DNA from: Rhodocyclaceae bacterium
Lineage (GTDB): Bacteria > Pseudomonadota > Gammaproteobacteria > Burkholderiales > Rhodocyclaceae
Assembly: GCA_013426785.1 (NCBI GenBank)
Contig: JACDZI010000006.1
Coordinates: 1-64,000 of the forward strand
Length of the DNA: 64,000 nucleotides
Reading direction: 5' to 3'
The notes below the pieces were generated by a model that did no database searches, was not told where the DNA came from, and was given only the letters and a program-made list of their open reading frames with translations. Every line of letters starts with the position of its first letter. Position 1 is the first letter of the stretch. Position numbers and translations under genes: made by a program. Shown here piece by piece: positions 34,491-43,309 of the stretch.

Positions 34491-35147
34491 ATGAATTTTC
34501 TGTTGCAACTGTCGCGACTGATCGACGGTCTGAGCGAGGCGGTCGGTCGCGCCACCATCTGGCTGGTGCTGGTCGTCGTGGTCATCAGCGCCGGCAACGC
34601 CGTGTCGCGCTTTTCGATGAATTTGAGCTCGAACGCGATGCTCGAAATCCAGTGGTACCTGTTCTCGGCGATCTTCATGTTCAGCGCGGCCTATGTGCTG
34701 AAAAAGAACGAGCACATCCGCATCGACGTGATTGCCGGCCGCCTGTCGGACAAGGCGCAGAACTGGATCGACGTGTTCGGCATCCTGGTCTTCCTGCTGC
34801 CGATGGCCTGCCTGATTGCCTGGCTGTCGTGGCCGGTGTTCATGAATGCCTGGAATTCCGGCGAGATGTCGGCCAACGATGGCGGGCTGATCCGCTGGCC
34901 GGTGCGGCTGATGATGCCGGTCGGTTTTGCCCTGCTGATCCTGCAGGCGTTTTCCGAGCTGATCAAGCGCTTCGCCTTCCTGACCGGCGCGGGCCCGAAT
35001 CCGCTGGCGAAAGAAGTGGGCTACAGCGCCGAACAGGAACTGGCCGACGCCATCAAGAAGCACCATGTGGGCGGAGAGGTGGTCAGCTTCGTCTCGGCGA
35101 ACCATGAGATGGTCGATGACCATGAGCCGAAGGGGAAGGCAAAATGA
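34491..35147 (+). CDS. dctQ: TRAP transporter small permease (DctQ)
   Basis: A 218-residue inner-membrane protein with four hydrophobic helices (about 20-40, 55-75, 95-120, 135-160), the layout of DctQ, and the conserved EIQWYLFSAIFMFSAAY with KKNEHIRID in the following loop. A soluble tail of about 45 residues (ADAIKKHHVGGEVV) is longer than usual. A ribosome site precedes the ATG at 34491. It overlaps dctM by four bases. With DctM and a periplasmic binding protein it forms a sodium-driven TRAP importer. Confidence 0.92.
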   Translation: MNFLLQLSRLIDGLSEAVGRATIWLVLVVVVISAGNAVSRFSMNLSSNAMLEIQWYLFSAIFMFSAAYVLKKNEHIRIDVIAGRLSDKAQNWIDVFGILVFLLPMACLIAWLSWPVFMNAWNSGEMSANDGGLIRWPVRLMMPVGFALLILQAFSELIKRFAFLTGAGPNPLAKEVGYSAEQELADAIKKHHVGGEVVSFVSANHEMVDDHEPKGKAK

Positions 35148-36808
35148 CCGAGTTCCTGATCGCCAACATGGCGCCAATCATCTTCGCCTCGCTGATCTTC
35201 TTCCTGCTGCTCGGCTTCCCGGTTGCCTTCGCGCTGGCCGCCAACGGCATTGTCTTCGGCTTCATCGGCATGGAACTGGGCCTGTTCCAGCCGACTTTCT
35301 TCCAGGCGCTGCCGGAACGCATCTTCGGCGGCATCATGAACAACGACACGCTGCTGGCGATTCCGTTCTTCACCTTCATGGGGCTGATCCTCGAACGCTC
35401 CGGCATGGCCGAGGACCTGCTCGAAACCATCGGCCAGTTGTTCGGCCCGGTGCGTGGTGGCCTGGCTTATGCGGTGATTTTCGTCGGCGCCATGCTCGCC
35501 GCAACCACCGGCGTGGTCGCCGCCTCGGTGATCTCGATGGGCCTGATCTCGCTGCCGATCATGCTGCGCTACGGCTACGACCGGCGGCTGGCTTCCGGCG
35601 TGATCGCGGCCTCGGGCACGTTGGCGCAGATCATCCCGCCCTCGCTGGTGCTGATCATCATCGCCGACCAGTTGGGCAAGTCGGTCGGCGACATGTACAA
35701 GGGCGCCTTCGTGCCGGGCTTCGTGCTGACCGGCCTGTACCTGCTCTACGTACTGGGCATGACCTTCTTCTACCCGAAGTCGGCGCCCGCCCTGCCGCCG
35801 GAAGCACGCACCTTCCGCGAGCCGAGCGGCCGCACCGGCGGCCTTTCGTTGCTGGTGATGACGGTCATCTCGGTTGGCGCGGCCACCTACTGGTCCCACC
35901 TGCAACCGGCCGACAAACCGACCGACGAACTGATCGTCATCGCCATGTCGATCGGCATGGGTGTCGCCTTCGGTCTGGCGGTCATCAACCGTGTCACCAA
36001 GCTGGGATTGTTCTCGAAGATGGCCGAGCGGGTCACCTTCGTGCTGATCCCGCCGCTGGCGCTGATCTTTCTGGTACTCGGCACCATCTTCATCGGCATC
36101 GCCACCCCCACCGAGGGCGGGGCGATGGGTGCCACTGGTGCCCTGATCATGGCGCTGGCCCGCCAGCGCCTGTCCTGGTCGCTGCTCAGACAGGCGATGG
36201 ATTCGACCGCCAAGCTCACCACCTTCGTCGTCTTCATCCTTGTCGGCGCGCGCGTGTTCTCGCTGACTTTCTACGGTGTCGATGGCCACCGCTGGGTCGA
36301 GCATCTGCTCACCGACCTGCCGGGCGGCCAGACCGGCTTCCTGATCGTGGTGAACGCGCTGATTTTCTTCCTGGCCTTCTTCCTCGATTTCTTCGAGCTG
36401 TGTTTCATCGTCGTGCCGCTGCTCGGTCCGGTGGCCGACAAGCTGGGTATCGACCTGATCTGGTTCGGCATCCTGCTGGCGATCAACATGCAGACATCGT
36501 TCATGCATCCGCCGTTCGGCTTCGCCCTGTTCTACCTGCGCTCGGTGGCACCCAACTCACCCTACAAGGATACGCATACCGGCAAGCTGACCGAACCGGT
36601 GACTACCGGCCAGATCTACTGGGGGGCGATTCCCTTCGTGGTGATCCAGATCATCATGGTCGGTCTGGTGATTGCCTTCCCGCAAATGGTGGGTGGTGAG
36701 AAGCAGCTCACCGATGCCCAGATGGAAGAGCAGGGACAGATGATCGACATCCAGAAGATGTTGCAGGAGGACGCCGCAGCCGATGCGGCACGCCAGGGAG
36801 CGAAATAG
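35144..36808 (+). CDS. dctM: TRAP transporter large permease (DctM)
   Basis: The translocating subunit of a TRAP importer, 554 residues with some 12-14 hydrophobic helices. Family segments: PFFTFMGLILERSGMAEDLL, AATTGVVAASVISMGLISLP, PPSLVLIIIADQLG, and ATPTEGGAMGATGAL. It is longer than classical DctM (about 425), because of an inserted helix pair and soluble stretch (about 215-320) and an acidic tail (MEEQGQMIDIQ), as in the TakM type. This matches the TakP-like binding proteins on both sides. A repeat and a strong terminator follow. Confidence 0.93.
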   Translation: MTEFLIANMAPIIFASLIFFLLLGFPVAFALAANGIVFGFIGMELGLFQPTFFQALPERIFGGIMNNDTLLAIPFFTFMGLILERSGMAEDLLETIGQLFGPVRGGLAYAVIFVGAMLAATTGVVAASVISMGLISLPIMLRYGYDRRLASGVIAASGTLAQIIPPSLVLIIIADQLGKSVGDMYKGAFVPGFVLTGLYLLYVLGMTFFYPKSAPALPPEARTFREPSGRTGGLSLLVMTVISVGAATYWSHLQPADKPTDELIVIAMSIGMGVAFGLAVINRVTKLGLFSKMAERVTFVLIPPLALIFLVLGTIFIGIATPTEGGAMGATGALIMALARQRLSWSLLRQAMDSTAKLTTFVVFILVGARVFSLTFYGVDGHRWVEHLLTDLPGGQTGFLIVVNALIFFLAFFLDFFELCFIVVPLLGPVADKLGIDLIWFGILLAINMQTSFMHPPFGFALFYLRSVAPNSPYKDTHTGKLTEPVTTGQIYWGAIPFVVIQIIMVGLVIAFPQMVGGEKQLTDAQMEEQGQMIDIQKMLQEDAAADAARQGAK

Positions 36809-36816
36809 TCGCCCCT

Positions 36817-36842
36817 AGAAAAGTCGGCGCTGGCAGGACGGC
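36817..36842 (+). repeat. dispersed 25-nt repeat, copy J
   Basis: A consensus copy 8 nt behind the dctM stop, in the same direction, just before the hairpin terminator. Confidence 0.9.
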
Positions 36843-36861
36843 GCCGATGGCTTGCGGCATA

Positions 36862-36889
36862 AAAAATCCCCGCCTTGGCGGGGATTTTT
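36862..36889. terminator. bidirectional rho-independent terminator
   Basis: AAAAATCCCCGCC pairs perfectly with GGCGGGGATTTTT around a two-base centre (in practice a CTTG tetraloop). With the A and T tracts on its flanks it can stop transcription from both sides, dctM (+) and the second dctP (-). Confidence 0.9.
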
Positions 36890-36907
36890 GCTGGAGCGGT
36901 GAAACGC

Positions 36908-37990
36908 TTACTTGATGTGCGACTGCAGGAAAGCGTCCATGCCCAGTTCAGCGACGCTGAACCACTGGTTCTGCACCTTCTGGTACTTGAGGTGGGCGTC
37001 GTAAATCTTCTTGAAAGCCGGGTTCTTCGCCGATTCGTCGCTGTAGAGCTGGACAGCCGCCTTGTAAGCGGATTCGAGAATCTCGGCCGAATACTTCTTC
37101 AGCTTGACGCCCTGGCCCACCAGGCGCACCAGCGCGGCCGGGTTCTTGTGGTCGTACTCTGCCATCATCGTCACATTGGCCTCGTAGGCTGCGGCCTGGA
37201 AGGCTTCCTGGTATTCCTTCGGCAGCTTGGCCCAGGCGTCCTTGTTGATGAAGAAGTGGATGACCGGACCCGGCTCCCACCAGCCCGGAAAGTAGTAGTT
37301 CTTGGCCACCTTGAAGAAACCCAGCTTCTCGTCGTCGTAGGGGCCGACCCATTCGGCGGAGTCGATGGTGCCTTTTTCGAGCGCCGGGTAGATGTCCGAG
37401 CCCGGTATCTGCTGCGGCACCGCGCCCAGGGCGGAGAAGACCGCGCCGCCGAGGCCGGCGATGCGCATCTTGAGGCCCTTGACGTCATCCAGCGAGTTGA
37501 TTTCCTTGCGGAACCAGCCACCCATCTGCACGCCGGTGTTGCCGCCGGCGAAGGAGACGATGTTGTAGTTGCTGTAAAACTCGTCGAGCAGCTTCTGACC
37601 ACCGCCGTAGTAGATCCAGGCGTTCATCTGACGGTTGTTCATGCCGAAGGGCACGGCGGTACCAAAGGCGAAGGTGCGATCCTTGCCGACGAAATAGTAG
37701 GAGCAGGTATGGCAGCACTCGACCGTGCCGTTCTGGGTCACGTCCAGCGCCTGCGGGCCGGGGGCGATTTCGCCGCTGGCGAACACCTGGATGTCGAACT
37801 TGCCGCCGGTTATTGCTCGCACGCGGTTGGCCATCACTTCGGCGCCACCGTAGATGGTGTCAAGGCTCTTGGGGAAACTGGAGGTCAGACGCCACTTGAT
37901 GGCGGGGGTTTGCGCATGAACGGCTGGTGCCACACCAGCGGCGAGAATGCCGGCCATGCCAGCGTTTTGTAGAAACTTGCGTCGTTCCAT
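36908..37990 (-). CDS. dctP: TRAP transporter solute-binding protein, TakP-like (paralog 2)
   Basis: A 360-residue binding protein close to the TakP family: WRLTSSFPKSLDTIYGGAE, FASGEIAPGPQALDVTQNG, TAVPFGMNNRQMNAW, GGNTGVQMGGWFRKE and LKMRIAGLGGAVFSALG are visible. The signal peptide MERRKFLQNAGMAGILAAG has twin arginines and ends at VHA. It keeps the family consensus better than the paralog at 33.2-34.3 kb, so it is the better candidate for the main partner of DctQM. It is convergent with dctM, with a terminator between, and so must have its own promoter. Ligand probably a 2-oxo or similar short acid; inferred. Confidence 0.93.
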   Translation of the reverse strand: MERRKFLQNAGMAGILAAGVAPAVHAQTPAIKWRLTSSFPKSLDTIYGGAEVMANRVRAITGGKFDIQVFASGEIAPGPQALDVTQNGTVECCHTCSYYFVGKDRTFAFGTAVPFGMNNRQMNAWIYYGGGQKLLDEFYSNYNIVSFAGGNTGVQMGGWFRKEINSLDDVKGLKMRIAGLGGAVFSALGAVPQQIPGSDIYPALEKGTIDSAEWVGPYDDEKLGFFKVAKNYYFPGWWEPGPVIHFFINKDAWAKLPKEYQEAFQAAAYEANVTMMAEYDHKNPAALVRLVGQGVKLKKYSAEILESAYKAAVQLYSDESAKNPAFKKIYDAHLKYQKVQNQWFSVAELGMDAFLQSHIK

Positions 37991-38075
37991 TCATCTTCTC
38001 CTTGTCATTATTGAACGCGTCCCGCGGCCGCGGGACGATAGCGAAATACTACACCTAAAGTTTTATGCGGGCGCG

Positions 38076-39419
38076 TCAACTGCCGGCGATCGTCATGCGG
38101 TTAACCACAATGGAGCCGACGGTGCGCGAGCCGCGGGTGACGACGTCGCGGCCGATCGCCGCGATGTCGGCGAACATGGTTTTGAGGTTGCCGGCGATGG
38201 TGATTTCATGCACCGGGTAGGCGATCTCGCCACCCTCGACCCAATAGCCGGCCGCGCCGCGCGAGTAGTCGCCGTTCACATAGTTGATGCCGTGGCCGAG
38301 CAGTTCGGTGACCAGCAAGCCGGTACCCATTTGCTGCAAGAGGCCGGCGAAATCGGCCGGGGCGTCGGGGCTGGGTGCGATCAGCAGGTTGTGGCTGCCG
38401 CCGGCGTTGCCGGTGGTGGGCATGCCGAGCTTGCGCGCCGTGTAGGTCGACAGGAAGTAGCCCTGCAGCTCGCCTTTCTTTACCACGGTGCGGTTGCGGG
38501 TGGCCACGCCATCGTCGTCGAAGGGACTCGAAGCCATGCCCTTCTTCAGGTGCGGGCGTTCCTCGATGTTCATCCACCTCGGGAAGACTTGCGTGCCGAG
38601 CGAGTCGACCAGGAAGCTGGCCTTGCGATAGAGGCTGCCGCCACTGACCGCATGCACGAAACTGCCGATCATCATGGCGGCGAGCGGTGCCTCGAACATC
38701 ACCGGGCACTGGCGTGTCTTCAGCTTGCGGGACTTGAGGCGGGCCAGTGTGCGGCGGGCAGCGTAGTCGCCGATCGCTTCGGGGGCGGCCAGGTCGGCGG
38801 GGGCACGCGCGCCGGAATACCAGTCGTCGCGCTGCATGTGCTTGCCTTTGCCGGCAATGGGCACGCAGGAGATGAAATGCCGCGTCGTCGGGAACCCACC
38901 CATGAAGCCGAGGCTGTTGGCCGAGACGAAGTGGGCGGCGTGGGTGGAGACGGTGGCGCCCTCGGAGTTGGCGACCAGCGGGCTCACCGCGAAAGCCGCC
39001 GCCTCGCTGCGGCGGGCGATCTCGATAGCCTCTTCCACCGGCAGCACCCACGGATAGTAGAGGTCGAGGTCCAGTGGTTTTGTCGCCAGCAGTTCCGGCT
39101 CGGGCAGGCCGGCGCAATCGTCTTCGGCCGTAAAGCGGGCGATCGACAGGGCGGCCTCCACCGTAGCGCGCAGGGAGTCCGTCGAAAAGTCCGAAGTGCT
39201 GGCATGGCCGCGGCGCTGGCCAAGGTAGGTGGTGACGCCGATGCCCTTGTCGCGGTTGAACTCGATGGCCTCCACTTCACCCTTGCGGACGGTGACCGAC
39301 TGGCCGACCCCTTCGGAAACATCGACTTCGCAGGCGCTGGCACCGGCAGTGGCGGCATGGCGCAGGACATCGGTGGCGAGTTCGCGCAGTCGCGCGGCGG
39401 AAAACGAAAAGTCGGACAT
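38076..39419 (-). CDS. pmbA: metalloprotease subunit TldE/PmbA
   Basis: A 447-residue TldE/PmbA protein, partner of TldD in a zinc protease that matures microcins and degrades unfolded peptides in E. coli. TldE lacks the metal-binding HExxxH of TldD, and none is present here. Landmarks: VTVRKGEVEAIEFNRDKG, PEAIGDYAARRTLARL, FEAPLAAMMIGSFVHAVSGG, SPFDDDGVATR, YWVEGGEIAYPVHEITIAGN. tldD is not in the window. It is divergent from darP, the standard arrangement in betaproteobacteria. Confidence 0.95.
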   Translation of the reverse strand: MSDFSFSAARLRELATDVLRHAATAGASACEVDVSEGVGQSVTVRKGEVEAIEFNRDKGIGVTTYLGQRRGHASTSDFSTDSLRATVEAALSIARFTAEDDCAGLPEPELLATKPLDLDLYYPWVLPVEEAIEIARRSEAAAFAVSPLVANSEGATVSTHAAHFVSANSLGFMGGFPTTRHFISCVPIAGKGKHMQRDDWYSGARAPADLAAPEAIGDYAARRTLARLKSRKLKTRQCPVMFEAPLAAMMIGSFVHAVSGGSLYRKASFLVDSLGTQVFPRWMNIEERPHLKKGMASSPFDDDGVATRNRTVVKKGELQGYFLSTYTARKLGMPTTGNAGGSHNLLIAPSPDAPADFAGLLQQMGTGLLVTELLGHGINYVNGDYSRGAAGYWVEGGEIAYPVHEITIAGNLKTMFADIAAIGRDVVTRGSRTVGSIVVNRMTIAGS

Positions 39420-39452
39420 GGGCGGTGGGGGAGAGCCGAAAACGATGGAAGC

Positions 39453-39458
39453 TATAAT
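39453..39458 (+). promoter_or_regulatory. -10 box upstream of darP
   Basis: A perfect TATAAT stands 17 nt before the darP ATG, in the 55-base gap with divergent pmbA. No good -35 box is found at the proper distance. If used, the transcript would have a very short leader. Confidence 0.45.
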
Positions 39459-39474
39459 CTTACCCGTGGAACCT

Positions 39475-39960
39475 ATGGAAAACCTCGACGAACGGCCCAG
39501 CAAGAGCGCGGCCAAGCGTGCCATGAACGACCTGCAAGACCTTGGGGTCGAATTGGTCGGCCTGTCGCGCGACCAACTGAAGAAGATTGATCTGCCCGAA
39601 GACCTGCTTGATGCCGTGCGCGACGCACAGCGCTTCACCCAGCATGAGGCGCATCGCCGCCAGTTGCAATTCATCGGCAAACTGATGCGCAACCTCGATC
39701 CGGAACCGATCCGCGCCGCGCTCGACGACCTCAAGGGCCTTTCCGCCGCCGCCAATGCGCGCATGCATGCGCTGGAGCGGCTGCGCACGCGCTTCCTCGA
39801 AGACGATACGGTGATTGGCGAAATTGCCGCCGCGCATCCCGGAGCCGACTTGCAGCATCTGCGCCAGTTGCGCCGCAACGCCCTCAAGGAACAGCAGCAG
39901 GGCAAGCCGCCACGCGCCTTTCGCGAGCTGTTCCGCGTATTGCGAGAGATGAATGAGTAA
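39475..39960 (+). CDS. darP: ribosome-associated protein DarP (YjgA, DUF615)
   Basis: A 161-residue, mostly helical, charged protein of the YjgA/DUF615 family, which binds late 50S ribosomal precursors. Family segments: PSKSAAKRAMNDLQDLG, LVGLSRDQLKKIDLPEDL, AHRRQLQFIGKLMRNLD, and LRRNALKEQQQGKPPRAFRELF. The start used gives the normal N-terminus; a GTG three codons upstream is possible. It overlaps mog by eight bases. Confidence 0.92.
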   Translation: MENLDERPSKSAAKRAMNDLQDLGVELVGLSRDQLKKIDLPEDLLDAVRDAQRFTQHEAHRRQLQFIGKLMRNLDPEPIRAALDDLKGLSAAANARMHALERLRTRFLEDDTVIGEIAAAHPGADLQHLRQLRRNALKEQQQGKPPRAFRELFRVLREMNE

Positions 39961-40504
39961 CGAACTGCTGATTGGCCTGGTGTCGATCTCCGACCGTGCT
40001 TCCTCGGGGGTTTATGAAGACCAGGGCATCCCCGCCCTACGGGAATGGTTCGCCGCCACGCTGGCCTCGCCCTGGCGCCTGGAAAGCCGCCTGATTCCCG
40101 ACGAGCAGCCGCTGATCGAGCAGACTCTGATCGAGTTGTGCGACACGGCGGGCTGCCATCTGGTGCTGACCACCGGTGGCACCGGCCCGGCCCCGCGCGA
40201 CGTGACGCCCGAGGCGACGCTGGCCGTCGCGCATAAAGTCATGCCCGGTTTTGGCGAGCAGATGCGCGCCGTCAGCCTGAAGTACGTGCCCACCGCCATC
40301 CTGTCGCGGCAGGTGGGCGTGATCCGTGGCAAGGCACTGATCCTCAACCTGCCGGGCCAGCCCAAGGCGATCAAGGAAACGCTGGACGGGGTGTTCGCCG
40401 CCGTGCCCTACTGCATCGATCTGATCAGCGGACCGACCATCGAGACGCGCGAAGACGCCCTCAAGGCATTCCGGCCGAAATCTGCACAGAAGCCGTCCCG
40501 CTAG
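39953..40504 (+). CDS. mog: molybdopterin adenylyltransferase
   Basis: MogA adenylates molybdopterin before molybdenum insertion. The 183-residue protein has LVSISDRASSGVYEDQGIP, LTTGGTGPAPRDVTPEAT, MPGFGEQMRAVSL, AILSRQVGVIRGKALILNLPGQPKAI, all close to E. coli MogA. The last residues KPSR and the stop codon TAG lie in repeat copy K, so the repeat truncated or rewrote the tail. It is convergent with the frameshifted gene that follows. Confidence 0.93.
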   Translation: MSNELLIGLVSISDRASSGVYEDQGIPALREWFAATLASPWRLESRLIPDEQPLIEQTLIELCDTAGCHLVLTTGGTGPAPRDVTPEATLAVAHKVMPGFGEQMRAVSLKYVPTAILSRQVGVIRGKALILNLPGQPKAIKETLDGVFAAVPYCIDLISGPTIETREDALKAFRPKSAQKPSR

Positions 40505-40517
40505 CGCCGACTTTTCA
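40492..40517 (-). repeat. dispersed 25-nt repeat, copy K
   Basis: A near-exact copy, with TAG in place of the central TGG/CAG region. It contains both the stop codon of mog (TAG, plus strand) and the stop of the convergent gene (TGA, minus strand). Confidence 0.9.
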
Positions 40518-41022
40518 GCGCCGGTAGGAGTCCAGAGCCTCGGCGATGCAGCGCCCCATTAGCCACTCATTGCCGGCTGCAAGCGCTTCGTCGGGGTGCA
40601 GGCGCCACGGGTGGCCGTCGATGAACAACTGCATCGGGATGCCCGCCTCCCATTGTTCTGGGGGTAGCAGAATGCGCACGGAGCTATCGTCCTGCAAGGG
40701 GTCGAGCAGCAGCAAGTCAGTTTGCAGCACCCCATCGGTAGCAGTGACTGCCCGCAGCGACTTCGACAGGGTTTCGATGCCGACCAGTCCGTGAATTTCG
40801 GATACCAGCCAGGATTCGACGCCGATCTGATCCAGATTCCTGTCGGTGAGGATGCCCTGTGCGGGAAATCCTGTCGTCGAGACCGGCGAGCGATTCGAAC
40901 CAGCCGGCGGTAGCATTCACGCAGGCTACCGGTTCCCGCGCGGCCAGTTCCGCCAGGATGGCCTTTGCTTCCTGGTTGTCGGCGAGGGGGCGGTCGGATT
41001 TACCGCTGAATAATCCCAGCAT
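40515..41022 (-). pseudogene. frameshifted conserved hypothetical protein
   Basis: Two overlapping frames look like one gene split by a one-base indel near 40866-40873. The first (from MLGLFSGKSDRPLADNQEA) carries AREPVACVNATAGWFESLAGLDD; the second carries ILTDRNLDQIGVESWLVSEI and a hydrophilic C-terminal half ending EALDSYRR. Joined, they would give about 168 residues. I do not recognise the family. It starts 15 nt behind the aminopeptidase gene, so it would be cotranscribed. The indel may be a true mutation or a sequencing error. The stop lies in repeat copy K. Confidence 0.65.
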
Positions 41023-41037
41023 GATGCCCCGATGTAT

Positions 41038-42480
41038 TCAGGATATCCATGTATCGAGCAGCGCCACGCCCCAGGCGACACCGAAGCCGGTGAGATCGGT
41101 GGCGACCGCCCCCAGCCCGCCGCTGCAGGACGATGAAGACAGGTCGATGTGCAGCCAGGGCGTCTTGCCGACGAAACGCGAGAGGAAGCGCGTGGCGAGG
41201 ATGTGGTCGGCATCGCCCTCCAGCGTGCATTGCTTGATGTCGGCCACCTTCGAGTCGAGCGCCGCCTCGTAGTCGGCGTCATGCGGGAACAGGCAGACGC
41301 GCTCGCCGCTGGCCTTGCCGGCCGCGACGGCCTGCGCGGCCAAGGCATCGTTGCTGGCGAAGACACCCGCGTAGCGCTGGCCCAGTGCGGCCTGCATGCT
41401 GCCGGTGAGGGTGGCGAAGTCGATCAGCAGCGCGGGCTTCTTTTTCGCGGCCAGCGCCAGCGTGTCGGCCAGCACCATGCGGCCCTCGGCGTCGGTATGT
41501 ACCACCTCGATGGTGGTGCCGTCGAGCGCCGTGACGATGTCGCCCTGCGCGTAGGCCGTCGGCGAAATGTGGTTCTTGGCGATGGCCAGCCAGCAGTCGA
41601 TCGCCACCGGCAGTTCCAATTCGGCAGCGGCGCAGAGCAGGGCCAACGCCACCGCCGAGCCGTTCATGTCCTCGTGCATGCCGGCCATGTATTTCGCCGG
41701 CTTGAGGTTGTGGCCGCCGGTGTCGTAGCAAATGCCTTTGCCCACCAGTGCGATGGTTTTGGCGGATTTCTTGGGTCGCCAGGAGAGGTGCACGATGGCG
41801 GCGCCGCCACCGTTCTCGTCGCTGCCTTGGGCGACCGCACAGAAGGCGCCGGCACCCATCTTGCGTAGCGTCCTGAAATCGTATTCCTCGTGGCCGAAGC
41901 CCTTGTCCTTGGTTAGTGCCGCGATGCGCTGGCGGTAGTCAGCCGGGTCGAGCCGGTTGGGGGGCAGGGCGGTGAGGGTGCGCGCCAGCAGGTTGGCGCG
42001 GGCCAGCGTTTGCACCTTCGCAAAGTCGGCGCTGGCAGCACGGCTCACCACGGTGATTTCCTTGAGCGGGTGCGCCGGCTTTTTCTTCTGGGCCGGCAGC
42101 GGCACGCTATTCAGCAGGACAACATAGACGGCATCCTCGACGGCCGCAGCGGACAGATCCAGCGGCACAATGCACAGACTTTTCGGGGGTTCGTCGAGCA
42201 GCAGCGCCGCCGCCTTGCGCAGGGCGGTGAGGCGCTCGAAGCGCGGTTTTTTGGCATCGACCACCACCAGCGCCGCGCGGGTGCCGTCGGCCAAGTCGGC
42301 GGCGAGCGGCGACTTGGCCAGTTCGGCGACTTTCATGTCCTTGCGCTTCAGCAGCCGTTGCCAGAAAGCGTGGTCAGGCAGATCGCCGGGCAGGGCTTTG
42401 CCGGTCGGCAGTAGGATCAATCGGTGTGCGCCTTGCGGCTGGGCGGAGACCTTGAGTTTGGGGAGTTGGGGTAGATTCAT
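41038..42480 (-). CDS. pepA: leucyl aminopeptidase family protein (M17)
   Basis: A 480-residue cytosolic M17 metallopeptidase that removes N-terminal residues. The metal-binding core is complete: [16 protein letters not shown] (Lys and Asp ligands), [14 protein letters not shown], and [12 protein letters not shown] in place of the usual NTDAEGR, a substitution also known in the PepB-like branch. The symbol is used loosely, as the protein may be closer to PepB. The start at 42480 has AGGG six to seven bases upstream. Repeat copy L lies antisense in the N-terminal domain and is read as RAASADF between two domain elements (residues about 150-156). The gene is divergent from thyA. Confidence 0.9.
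   Translation of the reverse strand: MNLPQLPKLKVSAQPQGAHRLILLPTGKALPGDLPDHAFWQRLLKRKDMKVAELAKSPLAADLADGTRAALVVVDAKKPRFERLTALRKAAALLLDEPPKSLCIVPLDLSAAAVEDAVYVVLLNSVPLPAQKKKPAHPLKEITVVSRAASADFAKVQTLARANLLARTLTALPPNRLDPADYRQRIAALTKDKGFGHEEYDFRTLRKMGAGAFCAVAQGSDENGGGAAIVHLSWRPKKSAKTIALVGKGICYDTGGHNLKPAKYMAGMHEDMNGSAVALALLCAAAELELPVAIDCWLAIAKNHISPTAYAQGDIVTALDGTTIEVVHTDAEGRMVLADTLALAAKKKPALLIDFATLTGSMQAALGQRYAGVFASNDALAAQAVAAGKASGERVCLFPHDADYEAALDSKVADIKQCTLEGDADHILATRFLSRFVGKTPWLHIDLSSSSCSGGLGAVATDLTGFGVAWGVALLDTWIS
42021..42044 (+). repeat. dispersed 25-nt repeat, copy L (inside pepA)
   Basis: A good copy (AAAGTCGGCGCTGGC then AGCACGGC) antisense to pepA, translated from the gene strand as RAASADF. 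Confidence 0.8.
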
Positions 42481-42507
42481 GTTTGCCCTCATATAATCGG
42501 GCCGATT

Positions 42508-43302
42508 ATGCGTCAATACCTCGACCTCATGCAGCATGTGCTCGACCACGGGTACGTCAAGTCCGACCGGACCGGCACCGGCACGCGCTCGGTGTTCGGC
42601 TGGCAGATGCGCTTCGATCTTGCGGCAGGCTTGCCGCTGCTGACCACGAAAAAGCTGCACCTGCGCTCGATCATCCACGAACTGCTGTGGTTCCTCAAGG
42701 GCGACACCAACATCGCCTACCTCAAGGACAACAAGGTCTCGATCTGGGACGACTGGGCCGACGAAAACGGCGACCTCGGCCCGGTCTACGGGCATCAATG
42801 GCGTCACTGGCCCCAGCGTGATGGCGGCGAAATCGACCAGATCGTGCAATTGCTCGATGGTCTGAAAAAGAATCCCGACTCGCGCCGCCACATCGTCACG
42901 GCCTGGAATCCGGCGGATGTGGAGCGGATGGCGCTGCCGCCCTGCCACGCCTTCTTCCAGTTCTATGTTGCCGACGGCCGGCTGTCGTGCCAGCTTTACC
43001 AGCGCAGCGCCGACATCTTCCTCGGCGTGCCTTTCAACATTGCGTCCTACGCGCTGCTGACGCTGATGGTGGCGCAGGTGACGGGCATGCGGCCGGGCGA
43101 TTTCGTGCATACGCTGGGCGACGCGCATCTGTATTCCAATCATCTCGACCAGACCGTGCTGCAACTGTCGCGCACCCCGCGCGCCCTGCCGACGATGCGC
43201 CTGAATCCGGAGGTGCATGATTTGTTTGCCTTCAGGTTTGAAGACTTCACGCTGGAAGGCTATGATCCCCATCCGCATATCGCCGCACCCATAGCGGTAT
43301 GA
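42508..43302 (+). CDS. thyA: thymidylate synthase
   Basis: Makes dTMP from dUMP with methylene-tetrahydrofolate. The 264-residue length equals E. coli ThyA. The nucleophile Cys146 is in [43 protein letters not shown] and [10 protein letters not shown] are further hallmarks. It starts 27 bp from divergent pepA. Often folA follows thyA directly; here glk and the glycogen cluster lie between the two. Confidence 0.98.
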   Translation: MRQYLDLMQHVLDHGYVKSDRTGTGTRSVFGWQMRFDLAAGLPLLTTKKLHLRSIIHELLWFLKGDTNIAYLKDNKVSIWDDWADENGDLGPVYGHQWRHWPQRDGGEIDQIVQLLDGLKKNPDSRRHIVTAWNPADVERMALPPCHAFFQFYVADGRLSCQLYQRSADIFLGVPFNIASYALLTLMVAQVTGMRPGDFVHTLGDAHLYSNHLDQTVLQLSRTPRALPTMRLNPEVHDLFAFRFEDFTLEGYDPHPHIAAPIAV

Positions 43303-43309
43303 GGGCGGT

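Noticed and set aside
35775-35800. AAGTCGGCGCCCGCC within dctM as a repeat copy
   Set aside because: Similarity ends after about 12 bases and the flanks do not match.
39183-39205. GAAAAGTCCGAAGTGCTGGCA within pmbA as a repeat copy (positions given, partial match)
   Set aside because: The match is broken in the core and the encoded peptide fits the PmbA family; chance is enough.
39405-39419. GAAAAGTCGGAC at the pmbA start as another repeat copy
   Set aside because: Only the first ten or so bases match, and they encode the normal MSDFS start of the protein.
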